Origin: DATKSS01 sp035468355
GTDB lineage: Bacteria; Chloroflexota; Dormibacteria; Dormibacterales; Dormibacteraceae
Length of the DNA: 38,597 nucleotides
Reading direction: 5' to 3'
Assembly: GCA_035468355.1 (NCBI GenBank)
Contig: DATITA010000130.1
Span: 1-38,597 of the forward strand
This document shows, piece by piece, positions 23,033 through 30,348 of this stretch (position 1 is the stretch's first letter; each line of letters starts with the position of its first letter). The position numbers and the translations under genes were made by a program. A model generated the notes under the pieces. That model was given only the letters and a program-made list of their open reading frames with translations. It made no database searches and was not told where the DNA came from.

Positions 23033-24520
23033 CTATCCGACCAGGCTGAGCGCCGCCGTGATCGCCGTCTCCAGCATCACGGCGGTGCGATGGACCATGT
23101 GCTCGAGGCCAATCGGCAAAATGACGGCAAGCGAGCCTGAGTGGCGCTTGAGCGCGTCCACGGCGCCATCACCCTTCAACCCGGGACGGCTTGCCTGGAG
23201 CGCCAGCTTCATCTGGGCATAGGCTTCGGCGACGTCTCCCCGCTTTTCCAGTATCTCGGCATAGATCCCGTGGCACTCGAACAGCCTTTCCTGGGCCCCG
23301 ACCTGCTCGAAGCCTTGGATCGCAAGCTTGAACTCTCGGTCGGTGGCCGGCCCGTCGCCGAGCCGGTCGGCCACCATGGCCAGCCGGATGTGCGCCTCGG
23401 CCACGTTGGAGCCTTCGTTCCAGGTCTTCGCGAGCTTAAGCGCCTCGTTGGCGTAGGCGCCGGCCTGGTCGACGTCTCCCTGCTCGAGGCAGAGCTCGCA
23501 CACGCTGAGGAGCACGAGGCTCCGTCCGACACCGAGCTCTGATTCGGGGGACAGCTGCTGTGAGCGTTCGAGGTGCTGCCGGGAGCCTGCGTCATCGCCG
23601 CGCGCTTTCAAGATCAGGCCCAGGGCGTTTTCCGCGCGGGCGAGCGACACCCGGTCCCGCAGGATCTCGAGCAGGGCCACCGAGCGCATCGCATACCGGG
23701 CGGCGGTGTCGACCTGCCCCAGGGCGTGGTAAGCGCTCCCGAGGCCGCTGTAGATGGACGCCAGCCGCTTGAGGTCGAACAGCGAGCCGGAGGCTCCGAT
23801 GGCGGCCTCGTACAGCTCGATCGCCTTGTCCCAGTCCTTGTTCGCCACGTGGGCGGTCGCCACGATCCCGAGCAGCCTGGCTTCGGTGGGCAGCGGGACC
23901 GGGTTGAGCGACCGGCATACCTCGAGCGCCCTCTCCGCCAACTGGAGGGCGTCCGGCCGTTGGGTCATGTACGCAAGGACTGCCTGCGCGCCAAGGCACT
24001 CGGCCACCATCACACCGTCGTTGATGGCTTCGAAATGGGTCAGCGCGTCAGCGAGCAGGGCGACGCCCCGCTCCGGCTGGCCAAGCTGCAGGTGCGCGAT
24101 CGCCAGGAAGTACCGGATCCTCCCCAGCCTGAAGGCGGACGTTCCGAGCTCCAGCAGCGACACGCCGAGCTCGACGGCTTCGCCGTAGCGGCCCTCGGCC
24201 ACCATCGCCTCCAGCTCGGCGAGCCTGGCCTGGGTCTCGTCGGTCCCGCCGGCGGGATCCGCGAGAAAGAACTCGACGGGCTTGCCTGTGCGCTCGGCGA
24301 TGTGCTCGAGCGTGGGGAGCGAAGGCCGGGTGCGGCCCGTCTCGATCAAGTAGATCGCGGGCGCGGTGACGCGGCCCTTGCCCACCTGGGCGAGGCTGAG
24401 GCCGGCCTCGTGCCTGGCCTGCTTCACCGAGCCTGGTCGAAGCGCGACTCCAGGGAGGCGGCGTCGGCGAGTTTTGGGGTGCCCGGGCTCTGCGTCTGGA
24501 ACGTTCCTATTTCCCGCCAC
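23033..24520 (-). CDS. HTH (XRE-like) regulator with C-terminal TPR array
   Basis: About 495 residues. An XRE-type helix-turn-helix covers about 30-85 (VKQARHEAGLSLAQVGKG, then IYLIETGRTRPSLPTLEHIAERTG). It is followed by a long array of tetratricopeptide helices (about 100-470) with typical small-large pairs such as GLGSAYHALGQVDTAARYA. This HTH-TPR layout is common in peptide- or protein-sensing regulators. GTG 24520 is chosen because TACAGT lies 7 nt upstream; GTG 24529 is inside that zone. Its regulon is unknown. It is separated from E1 by 101 bp. Confidence 0.85.
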   Translation of the reverse strand: MAGNRNVPDAEPGHPKTRRRRLPGVALRPGSVKQARHEAGLSLAQVGKGRVTAPAIYLIETGRTRPSLPTLEHIAERTGKPVEFFLADPAGGTDETQARLAELEAMVAEGRYGEAVELGVSLLELGTSAFRLGRIRYFLAIAHLQLGQPERGVALLADALTHFEAINDGVMVAECLGAQAVLAYMTQRPDALQLAERALEVCRSLNPVPLPTEARLLGIVATAHVANKDWDKAIELYEAAIGASGSLFDLKRLASIYSGLGSAYHALGQVDTAARYAMRSVALLEILRDRVSLARAENALGLILKARGDDAGSRQHLERSQQLSPESELGVGRSLVLLSVCELCLEQGDVDQAGAYANEALKLAKTWNEGSNVAEAHIRLAMVADRLGDGPATDREFKLAIQGFEQVGAQERLFECHGIYAEILEKRGDVAEAYAQMKLALQASRPGLKGDGAVDALKRHSGSLAVILPIGLEHMVHRTAVMLETAITAALSLVG

Positions 24521-24527
24521 CGCGCAC

Positions 24528-24533
24528 ACTGTA
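24528..24533 (-). promoter_or_regulatory. -10 hexamer TACAGT for the HTH-TPR gene
   Basis: TACAGT on the minus strand ends 7 nt before the GTG at 24520; there is no Shine-Dalgarno. Another leaderless arrangement. Confidence 0.45.
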
Positions 24534-24601
24534 GCGGAAAACAGTCACCACCGAAGTAGTGAGATCGGTTTGGCTTCCTGGGACCGAGGAGGTCTGCCCC
24601 C

Positions 24602-24639
24602 GTAACTAAATGCTGGACTTAATGCGGCTGTTAAGTTAC
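24602..24639. promoter_or_regulatory. Inverted repeat GTAACT...AGTTAC in the 200-bp gap
   Basis: GTAACT (24602-24607) and AGTTAC (24634-24639) form an interrupted dyad, with an inner CTTAA/TTAAG pair (24618-24622, 24631-24635). It lies about 70-105 bp upstream of the HTH-TPR promoter and after pheA. It may be an operator for that regulator. A separate short stem (TCCCCAC/GTGGGGA, 24697-24712) sits just after the pheA stop and may act in termination, though without a T run. No ORF is seen in the gap. Confidence 0.3.
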
Positions 24640-24720
24640 CTTGACTGGCGCAGGTCGCGGTCAACGTGCTTCCCGCCGCGGCCTGCGCTACTTGCTTCCC
24701 CACAGGTGGGGAGGCCAGGC

Positions 24721-25596
24721 TCACGCAGCCGGGTAAGTCCCGAACAGCCTGATCTCCGCGCTGGCCTCCTCCAGGTCGCTCAAGGCCGCCTCGGCTGATT
24801 CCGGGCTCCCGTTGACCGCGAAGTCGAGGTAGAAGCGGTACTCGAATGGCCGCCCCTGCATCGGCCGGCTGTCGAGACGGGTGAGGTTGATGTCTCGCCG
24901 CGCGAAGCAGTCGAGCGCCTGCGCCAGACTCCCCGGACGGTGCGCCGCCACGAAAGCGAGCGAGCATTTGGCGGGGCCGGTCGCAGCGGCGGGCCGTGAT
25001 GCGTCACCCCGCTCGGCCACGATGAACCGGGTGCGATTTCCGGAGTCGTCCTGGATTCCTTCGGCCAGCACGTACAGCCCGTAGCGAGCCGCAGCCGAGT
25101 GGCTGGCGATGGCCGCGGTGCCCGGTTCGCGGCGCTCCGAGACGGCACGCGCCGCCCCCGCGGTGTCGTGGTAGGCCACCGGGCGGATCTGGCGCGAGTG
25201 CAGGTACCGCTCGCACTGCGCCAGCGCCTGTGGATGGGACAGGGCGCGCTCGACCGGGCCTGGCCAGCCCAGCAGGCAATGGCGGACAGGCTGCACGTGC
25301 TCGCGCACGATGCGCAGGCCCGGCGTCTCCCAGAACAGGTCCGAGACCTCCTGCACCACGCCGGCAGTCGTGTTTTCGACAGGCAGCACGGCGGCGTCGG
25401 CGGCCCCGACTGTGAGGGCCTCGAAGGTCAGCCGGAACGTCGGATAGCCGATTGCCTCCGCCCCCTGGAACAGGGCTGCGACCGCTTCGTCCGAGTAGGC
25501 GCCAGGCTCGCCCTGGTACGCGACCTTCTTGCCCGCGAAAGCCGGCGCTTCGCCGTGATCTCGCAAGGACCTCTCCGTCTTCATCCCAGAGCTCAT
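24721..25596 (-). CDS. pheA: Prephenate dehydratase
   Basis: 291 residues: PDT domain (about 24-205) with VAYQGEPGAYSDEA, VLPVENTTAGVV and the NRTRFIV signature, and a C-terminal ACT domain (about 215-288). It converts prephenate to phenylpyruvate for phenylalanine synthesis. The ACT domain normally binds phenylalanine; the usual ESRP motif reads DSRP here. No chorismate mutase domain is fused. The ATG overlaps the leuA stop (ATGA), so it is the last gene of the ilvB-ilvN-ilvC-leuA-pheA operon. An internal ATG at 25584 is a possible start. Confidence 0.94.
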   Translation of the reverse strand: MSSGMKTERSLRDHGEAPAFAGKKVAYQGEPGAYSDEAVAALFQGAEAIGYPTFRLTFEALTVGAADAAVLPVENTTAGVVQEVSDLFWETPGLRIVREHVQPVRHCLLGWPGPVERALSHPQALAQCERYLHSRQIRPVAYHDTAGAARAVSERREPGTAAIASHSAAARYGLYVLAEGIQDDSGNRTRFIVAERGDASRPAAATGPAKCSLAFVAAHRPGSLAQALDCFARRDINLTRLDSRPMQGRPFEYRFYLDFAVNGSPESAEAALSDLEEASAEIRLFGTYPAA

Positions 25597-26891
25597 CCAA
25601 AAATGAGGTGGCGCAGCGTGTCGGCGACGTGGTTGTGGTCGTGCAGCTGGTCGGTCACGGGCGGATGTCCATTGCCTTCGTGACCGTTGCCGTTACCGCT
25701 CCCCCCGCCCTCGTGACCATCGCCGTTGGCCTCCGCGGCCGCAACGATCTTGCGGAGGTCTTCGTCTGTCACCTCTTTCTTGGTGTCCGCGACTGCGAGG
25801 AAGCGCTGCCATGCGCCCTCGACCTTGCCGTCGGCAAGAGTGATGCCGAGCCGGTCCAGGCGGTGGTGAAACGCGTGGCGGCCTGATCGGGCAGTGAGCA
25901 CTATGCGCGAGTCGGACAGGCCAACGTCCTCAGGTTTCATGATCTCGTAGTTCAGCCGGTCCTTCAGCACGCCGTCCTGGTGGATGCCCGACGCGTGCGC
26001 AAACGCGTTCGCGCCGACGACCGCCTTGTTCGGCTGGACCGGTGTGCCAGTCAGCTCGGCGACCAGGCGCGACGCGCGCGTGATCTCCTGCGTTTGCACG
26101 CCGCACTCGAGGCCGAGCTTGGCCTGCCGCACGCGAAGCAGCATCACCACCTCCTCGAGCGAGGTGTTGCCGGCTCGTTCGCCGATCCCGTTGACCGTGC
26201 ACTCGACTCGGCGCGCGCCGGCCGACAGCGCCGCGAGCGTGTTGGCCACCGCCAGGCCGAGGTCGTTGTGGCAGTGGACCGAGAAAAGGGCCTTCTCGCT
26301 GCCGCGCGCCTCGTTGATGACGCGGCGGACGATCTCGCCGAACTCCCAGGGCAGGCAGTAACCCGTCGTGTCCGGGATGTTGATGACGTTGGCGCCGGCG
26401 GCGATCATCGTCTCGACCGTCTCGATCAGGTAGTCGATGTCAGCGCGGCCCGCGTCCTCCGGCGAGTACTGAACGTCGTCGCACAGCGAGCGCGCGTACG
26501 CCACCATCTCGGCGCCCTTCTTCAAGACCTGCTCCCTGGTCATGCCCAGCTTGCGGTCGATGTGCACATCGGAGACCGACAGCACAATGTGGATCTGCGG
26601 CTTCTCCGCCTCTTTGATCGCGCCCCAGACGGCGTCGATGTCCTCGCGTACGGCTCGGGCGAGCGCGGTCACGCTCGCCCCCCGGATCTCCCGGGCGATG
26701 CGGCGGCAGGCTTCGAAGTCACCAGGCGACGAGATGGGGAATCCCGCTTCGATGACATCCACCCCGAGCTTTTCAAGCTGCCGCGCGATGCGGAGCTTGG
26801 AGTTGGCGTCCAGGTGAAAGCCTGGCGACTGCTCGCCATCGCGCAGAGTGGTGTCGAAGATGAATACGCGGTCCGTGTTCGGCTCGCTCAT
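25593..26891 (-). CDS. leuA: 2-isopropylmalate synthase lacking the regulatory domain
   Basis: 432 residues. The catalytic barrel is intact: DTTLRDGEQSPG at the start, HCHNDLG metal motif, VECTVNGIGERAGN and GANAFAHASGIHQDG. It condenses acetyl-CoA with 2-oxoisovalerate, the first leucine-specific step. The usual C-terminal LeuA dimer domain of about 120-150 residues, which binds leucine, is missing. In its place is a Gly/Asn/His-rich tail with about nine His ending HLIFG. Loss of feedback control is inferred. A citramalate or homocitrate synthase role is possible but the operon favours LeuA. ATG overlaps the ilvC stop (ATGA). Confidence 0.85.
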   Translation of the reverse strand: MSEPNTDRVFIFDTTLRDGEQSPGFHLDANSKLRIARQLEKLGVDVIEAGFPISSPGDFEACRRIAREIRGASVTALARAVREDIDAVWGAIKEAEKPQIHIVLSVSDVHIDRKLGMTREQVLKKGAEMVAYARSLCDDVQYSPEDAGRADIDYLIETVETMIAAGANVINIPDTTGYCLPWEFGEIVRRVINEARGSEKALFSVHCHNDLGLAVANTLAALSAGARRVECTVNGIGERAGNTSLEEVVMLLRVRQAKLGLECGVQTQEITRASRLVAELTGTPVQPNKAVVGANAFAHASGIHQDGVLKDRLNYEIMKPEDVGLSDSRIVLTARSGRHAFHHRLDRLGITLADGKVEGAWQRFLAVADTKKEVTDEDLRKIVAAAEANGDGHEGGGSGNGNGHEGNGHPPVTDQLHDHNHVADTLRHLIFG

Positions 26892-27880
26892 TTCTCTACA
26901 GGCTCCAACCAGGTCATCATCGAGCGAAGCTCGCGCCCAACCTTCTCCACCGGGTGCTCGGCATCCTTGCGGCGCATGGTCATGAATCCTTCCCTCCCGT
27001 TCGAGTTCTCGTCCAGCCAGCGCTCCGCGAAGCTGCCGTCCTGAATCTCGCGCAGGACCTGCCGCATCTGCTCGCGCACGTGCGAGTCGATGATTCGCGG
27101 CCCTGACACGTAATCTCCGAACTCCGCCGTGTCGGAGACCGAATAGCGCATGAACCCGAGCCCGCCGCGGTACATCAGGTCGACGATGAGCTTGAGCTCG
27201 TGCAGGACCTCGAAGTACGCAACCTCGGGCTGGTAGCCGGCCTCGACGAGCGTCTCGAAACCGGTCTTCACGAGCGAGCTGACGCCGCCGCAAAGCACGG
27301 CCTGCTCGCCGAACAGGTCGGTCTCCGTCTCCTCCTTGAACGACGTCTCGAGGATCCCGGCGCGGCCGGCGCCCAGCGCTCGCGCGTAGGCCAGCGTGCG
27401 CTGCCACGCGCGGCCGCTCGAGTCCTGGTGCACCGCGATCAGCGCCGGTACTCCCTGGCCATTCACGTAGGTGCTGCGTACGAGGTGACCGGGGCCCTTG
27501 GGCGCGATCATGGCGACGTCGATGTCCTGATCGGGCTTGATCTGGGCGAAGTGGATCGCGAAGCCGTGCGCGAACAGGAGCAGCGTGCCTGGCTTGAGAT
27601 TCTTCTCGATCGACTCTCGAAAAAGCTTGCCCTGTCCGGCGTCGGGGGTCAGCACCATCACGACGGTCGCTTCCGACACGGCCTCCGCCACCGGTACCGC
27701 GCGCAAGCCGTCCTCCTCCACACGCGCGATCGACTTGCTGCCCGGATAGAGCCCGACGCGGACGTCCTCGCCGCTGTCGCGCAGGTTCAGAGCGTGCGCG
27801 CGGCCCTGGCTTCCGTAACCGATCACCGCGACGGGCTCGCCCAGGCTGGGTGGGCAGTCGCGGTCGTAGTGGATCTTCAT
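26888..27880 (-). CDS. ilvC: Ketol-acid reductoisomerase (NADP+-type, class I)
   Basis: 330 residues, the usual short class I length. Rossmann motif GYGSQGRAHALNLRDSG, cofactor loop GLYPGSKS, catalytic IAPKGPGHLVRSTY and EETETDLFGEQAVLCGG. It converts acetolactate or acetohydroxybutyrate to the dihydroxy acids used by IlvD. The loop has Tyr where many NADPH enzymes have Arg, with both Ser kept, so NADPH use is likely but not certain. GAGGAGG precedes the ATG. The gene overlaps ilvN and leuA by 4 bp. Confidence 0.96.
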   Translation of the reverse strand: MKIHYDRDCPPSLGEPVAVIGYGSQGRAHALNLRDSGEDVRVGLYPGSKSIARVEEDGLRAVPVAEAVSEATVVMVLTPDAGQGKLFRESIEKNLKPGTLLLFAHGFAIHFAQIKPDQDIDVAMIAPKGPGHLVRSTYVNGQGVPALIAVHQDSSGRAWQRTLAYARALGAGRAGILETSFKEETETDLFGEQAVLCGGVSSLVKTGFETLVEAGYQPEVAYFEVLHELKLIVDLMYRGGLGFMRYSVSDTAEFGDYVSGPRIIDSHVREQMRQVLREIQDGSFAERWLDENSNGREGFMTMRRKDAEHPVEKVGRELRSMMTWLEPVEK

Positions 27881-28407
27881 GCGGTCCTCCTCAGGACGAC
27901 GGGACCCGAGCGGACCACGTCGACGATTCCATGTCGGGTCAATTCGTTGACGAACTCCCCGACGTCCTTGCCTTCGCCTGCGAACTCGATCGTGGTGCCG
28001 TGCGGGCCGCTGTCGAGCACGCGCGCGCCACGCTTCAAAAGACCATCCACCTCGCCGGCGGAGACCCTGGCCACCACCAGCTCTCGGCTGTGCACCTCGT
28101 GGCCGGTGAGGTCGTGGACCTCGAGCACCTCGACGAGACGGTCGAGCTGCTTGCGCACCTGGTCGGCCTCGGCGTGGCCGGCGTCGATCGTCAGGGTCAT
28201 CACCGACCGGCCCGGCTGTTTGCTCGGACCCACTGAGATGGATCGCACGTGAAAGCCGCGGCGCCTGATGAGCCCCGAGACCTTGCTCAGGGTGTGGGCG
28301 CCATCCTCGACGAGGACGGACAGGACCCGGACCCTCTCCTCCTCACCGCATGGAGAGTTCGGCGCCGGTCGGGCGGCGACCGCCGGTGGTCGGGGTGAGT
28401 CAATCAT
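27877..28407 (-). CDS. ilvN: Acetolactate synthase small (regulatory) subunit
   Basis: 176 residues. The ACT domain at about 26-100 starts RVLSVLVEDGAHTLSKVSGLIRRRGF and includes ISVGPSKQPGRSVMTLTID; the second half is the C-terminal IlvN domain. It activates IlvB and confers feedback inhibition by branched-chain amino acids. A 25-residue Pro/Ala-rich extension precedes the ACT domain. The ATG overlaps the ilvB stop, and the ilvC ATG overlaps its own stop, both as ATGA. Confidence 0.95.
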   Translation of the reverse strand: MIDSPRPPAVAARPAPNSPCGEEERVRVLSVLVEDGAHTLSKVSGLIRRRGFHVRSISVGPSKQPGRSVMTLTIDAGHAEADQVRKQLDRLVEVLEVHDLTGHEVHSRELVVARVSAGEVDGLLKRGARVLDSGPHGTTIEFAGEGKDVGEFVNELTRHGIVDVVRSGPVVLRRTA

Positions 28408-30086
28408 TTGTCGGGTGCCTCCCAGAAGTCGTTCAAGCCCTTGCCCAGGGGGACGATCGGGTACACGTTCGCCTCCGGGTCAATGCGGAAGTCGATGAGG
28501 AATGGGCCCTTGGTGCGCTCGGCCGTGTCCATCGCGGACCCCACGTCCGCAAGCCGGTCGACGCGGATCGCAGGCAGCCCATAGGCGTCGGCGAGCTTCA
28601 CGAAATCCGGCATGTGGGTCAGGTCGACCTGCGATCGCACGCCGCCGTAGAAGTCGTCCTGGAACTGGCGGACCATGCCAAGCGACGAGTTGTTGAGGAT
28701 CACGATCTTGACGTCGAGCTGGTGCTCGACTGCGACCGAGAGCTCCTCCGCGGTCATGACGAAGCCACCTTCCCCTGCGACGCACCACACGGGTAGCTCG
28801 GGGCGACCGAACTTGGCGCCGATCGCTGCCGGGAGGGCGAAGCCCATCGTTCCGGCGCCCCCCGAGTTGATGAACAGGCCCGGACGGTCGTAGTTCCACC
28901 AGAGCGCGGCCCAGATCTGGTTCTGGCCGACGTCGGCGACCACGATGGCCTCGCTGCGGCATCGCCTGTACATGTCGATCAACACGTCCTGCGGCTGCAG
29001 GCGCCCGTTCGAGCGCGTGAACCGCAGCGGGTGCTCCTCGCGCCAGGCGTCGATCTGCGCCAGCCACTGCCCGCGGCCCCCGTCGACCGGGCCGACGTGC
29101 GGGATCATCGCCTCCATGGCGTTGCGGGCATCGGCCACGAGCTCGATGTGAGAGCGGACGTTCTTGCCCATCTCCGACCCGTCGATGTCCACGTGGATGA
29201 ACGTCTTGACCTTCGGGGCGAAATCGGCAAGTCGCGCGGTGACCCGGTCGTCGACCCGCATGCCCACCATCATCAGGACGTCGGCGTTCTGCACCGCCTT
29301 GAGGTTCCAGCCCGTGCCCATGAAGCCGGTCATGTGCAATGACAGCGGGTGCTGCACCGGAAACGCGCCGATGCCGAGGAGCGTCGTTCCAACAGGCGCG
29401 CCCGCCTTTTCGGCGAGCTGCATGAGCTCTGGCTCCGCGTGGCTCAACAGCACACCGTGGCCGGCGAGGATGACAGGGCGCTCGGCCGCAGAGAGGGCTT
29501 TGGCCGCCTTCTGCGCATCACCCAGGTCGACGTGGCCGTTCAGCTTGTAACCGGGGATCTCGAGGCGCTCGGGGGTGACGCGGTCGGCCTCTGCCTGCTG
29601 CACGTCCTTGCAGATGTCGACCAGGACCGGGCCCGGCCGGCCGGTGGTCGCGATGTGGAACGCCTCGTGGATGACGCGCGGCAGCTGGTCGATGCTCGTC
29701 ACGAGATAGCTGTGCTTGGTGACCGAGCTCGTGGCGCCGATCACGTCGGACTCCTGGAACGCGTCGCGGCCGACCTGGGCGCTGTTCACCTGCCCGGTGA
29801 TGGCGACCATCGGCACCGAGTCCATGTAGGCGGTGCAGAGGCCGGTGACCAGGTTCAGCGCGCCGGGGCCGGAGGTGGCGAAGACGACGCCCGGCTTGCC
29901 GCAGGCACGCGCATAGCCGTCAGCCATGTGCGCCGCCCCCTGCTCATGGCGGACCAGGATGTGCCTCAGCTTCGGGTGCTCGGGCAGGTGCTGGTACATC
30001 GGCAGGTTGGCGCCGCCGGGGTAGCCGAATATGAATTCGACTCCCTCGCGCTCCAGCGCTTCCAACACCATGTCGGCTCCGGTCAA
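28404..30086 (-). CDS. ilvB: Acetolactate synthase large (catalytic) subunit
   Basis: 560 residues: IFGYPGGANLPMYQHL and RHEQGAAHMADGYARA carry the catalytic Glu; the FAD-binding middle domain and the TPP domain follow. It makes acetolactate or acetohydroxybutyrate from pyruvate. The TPP motif reads GEGGF at about 438-442 with Glu439 where most enzymes have Asp (GDG). TTG 30086 is the start: AAGGAGT (30098-30092) lies 5 nt upstream and MTGADMVLEAL aligns with the family N-terminus. First structural gene of the operon, preceded by a leader ORF and attenuator hairpin. Confidence 0.96.
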   Translation of the reverse strand: MTGADMVLEALEREGVEFIFGYPGGANLPMYQHLPEHPKLRHILVRHEQGAAHMADGYARACGKPGVVFATSGPGALNLVTGLCTAYMDSVPMVAITGQVNSAQVGRDAFQESDVIGATSSVTKHSYLVTSIDQLPRVIHEAFHIATTGRPGPVLVDICKDVQQAEADRVTPERLEIPGYKLNGHVDLGDAQKAAKALSAAERPVILAGHGVLLSHAEPELMQLAEKAGAPVGTTLLGIGAFPVQHPLSLHMTGFMGTGWNLKAVQNADVLMMVGMRVDDRVTARLADFAPKVKTFIHVDIDGSEMGKNVRSHIELVADARNAMEAMIPHVGPVDGGRGQWLAQIDAWREEHPLRFTRSNGRLQPQDVLIDMYRRCRSEAIVVADVGQNQIWAALWWNYDRPGLFINSGGAGTMGFALPAAIGAKFGRPELPVWCVAGEGGFVMTAEELSVAVEHQLDVKIVILNNSSLGMVRQFQDDFYGGVRSQVDLTHMPDFVKLADAYGLPAIRVDRLADVGSAMDTAERTKGPFLIDFRIDPEANVYPIVPLGKGLNDFWEAPDK

Positions 30087-30107
30087 TTCGGACTCCTTAC
30101 TCCCTTG

Positions 30108-30145
30108 AAAAATGAAGAAGCCCCCTACCTCTCGGTCGGGGGCTT
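30108..30145 (-). terminator. Attenuator hairpin upstream of ilvB
   Basis: On the minus strand AAGCCCCC (30145-30138) pairs with GGGGGCTT (30125-30118), with an inner ACC/GGT stem, one mismatch and a GAGA tetraloop. CTTCATTTTT follows (30117-30108). This is an intrinsic terminator placed between the leader ORF and ilvB. Its 5' arm GCCCCCG (30143-30137) is exactly complementary to CGGGGGC in the leader ORF (30189-30183), which can act as antiterminator. Confidence 0.8.
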
Positions 30146-30169
30146 TTGCGATCTACTTGGTGGTGTCTG

Positions 30170-30256
30170 TTAGTTCGCGCGCGCCCCCGTTTGGAGAATG
30201 CCAAGAAGGCCAAGGAGGCCAAGAAGCGCTACGAGGCCGCGGGCGGGCTGTGCCAT
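30170..30256 (-). CDS. Leucine-rich ilv leader peptide
   Basis: A 28-residue ORF on the minus strand, ATG 30256 to TAA 30170, with central GLVALLGLLGLLGIL: 8 Leu, 1 Val and 1 Ile. Five of the Leu codons are CTT, uncommon in neighbouring genes. It lies 25 nt before the attenuator hairpin and 83 nt before ilvB. In leader-peptide attenuation, a ribosome stalled on these codons during leucine, valine or isoleucine shortage leaves CGGGGGC (codons ACG GGG GCG) free to block the terminator. An in-frame ATG at 30268 would add four residues but overlaps the likely -10 box. The mechanism is inferred from sequence. Confidence 0.75.
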   Translation of the reverse strand: MAQPARGLVALLGLLGLLGILQTGARAN

Positions 30257-30266
30257 GTGTTCGTGC

Positions 30267-30272
30267 ATCTTA
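30267..30272 (-). promoter_or_regulatory. -10 hexamer TAAGAT for the ilv leader
   Basis: TAAGAT on the minus strand ends 10 nt before the leader ATG at 30256, so the transcript would begin about 3 nt before the codon. No strong -35 is seen upstream. Confidence 0.4.
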
Positions 30273-30332
30273 ACGAGCAGGACCCGCGTGGGAGTTGTTT
30301 CCCAGCCACAAATTGTCGTCCACAACCTTGGG

Positions 30333-30338
30333 TAAAGT
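30333..30338 (+). promoter_or_regulatory. -10 hexamer TAAAGT for leuCD
   Basis: TAAAGT ends 10 nt before the leuC ATG (30349), giving a leader of a few nucleotides. It lies in the 92-bp region between the divergent ilv leader and leuC start codons. No leader peptide is visible on this side. Confidence 0.4.
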
Positions 30339-30348
30339 TGGCGTCCCG

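Noticed and set aside
30118..30145. GC-rich hairpin as terminator for leuC-side transcription
   Set aside because: The stem is symmetric, but leuC reads away from it, so only the minus-strand attenuator role makes sense.
30087..30170. T-box riboswitch upstream of ilvB
   Set aside because: No T-box consensus or specifier stem is seen. A Leu-rich ORF and a simple terminator explain the region better.
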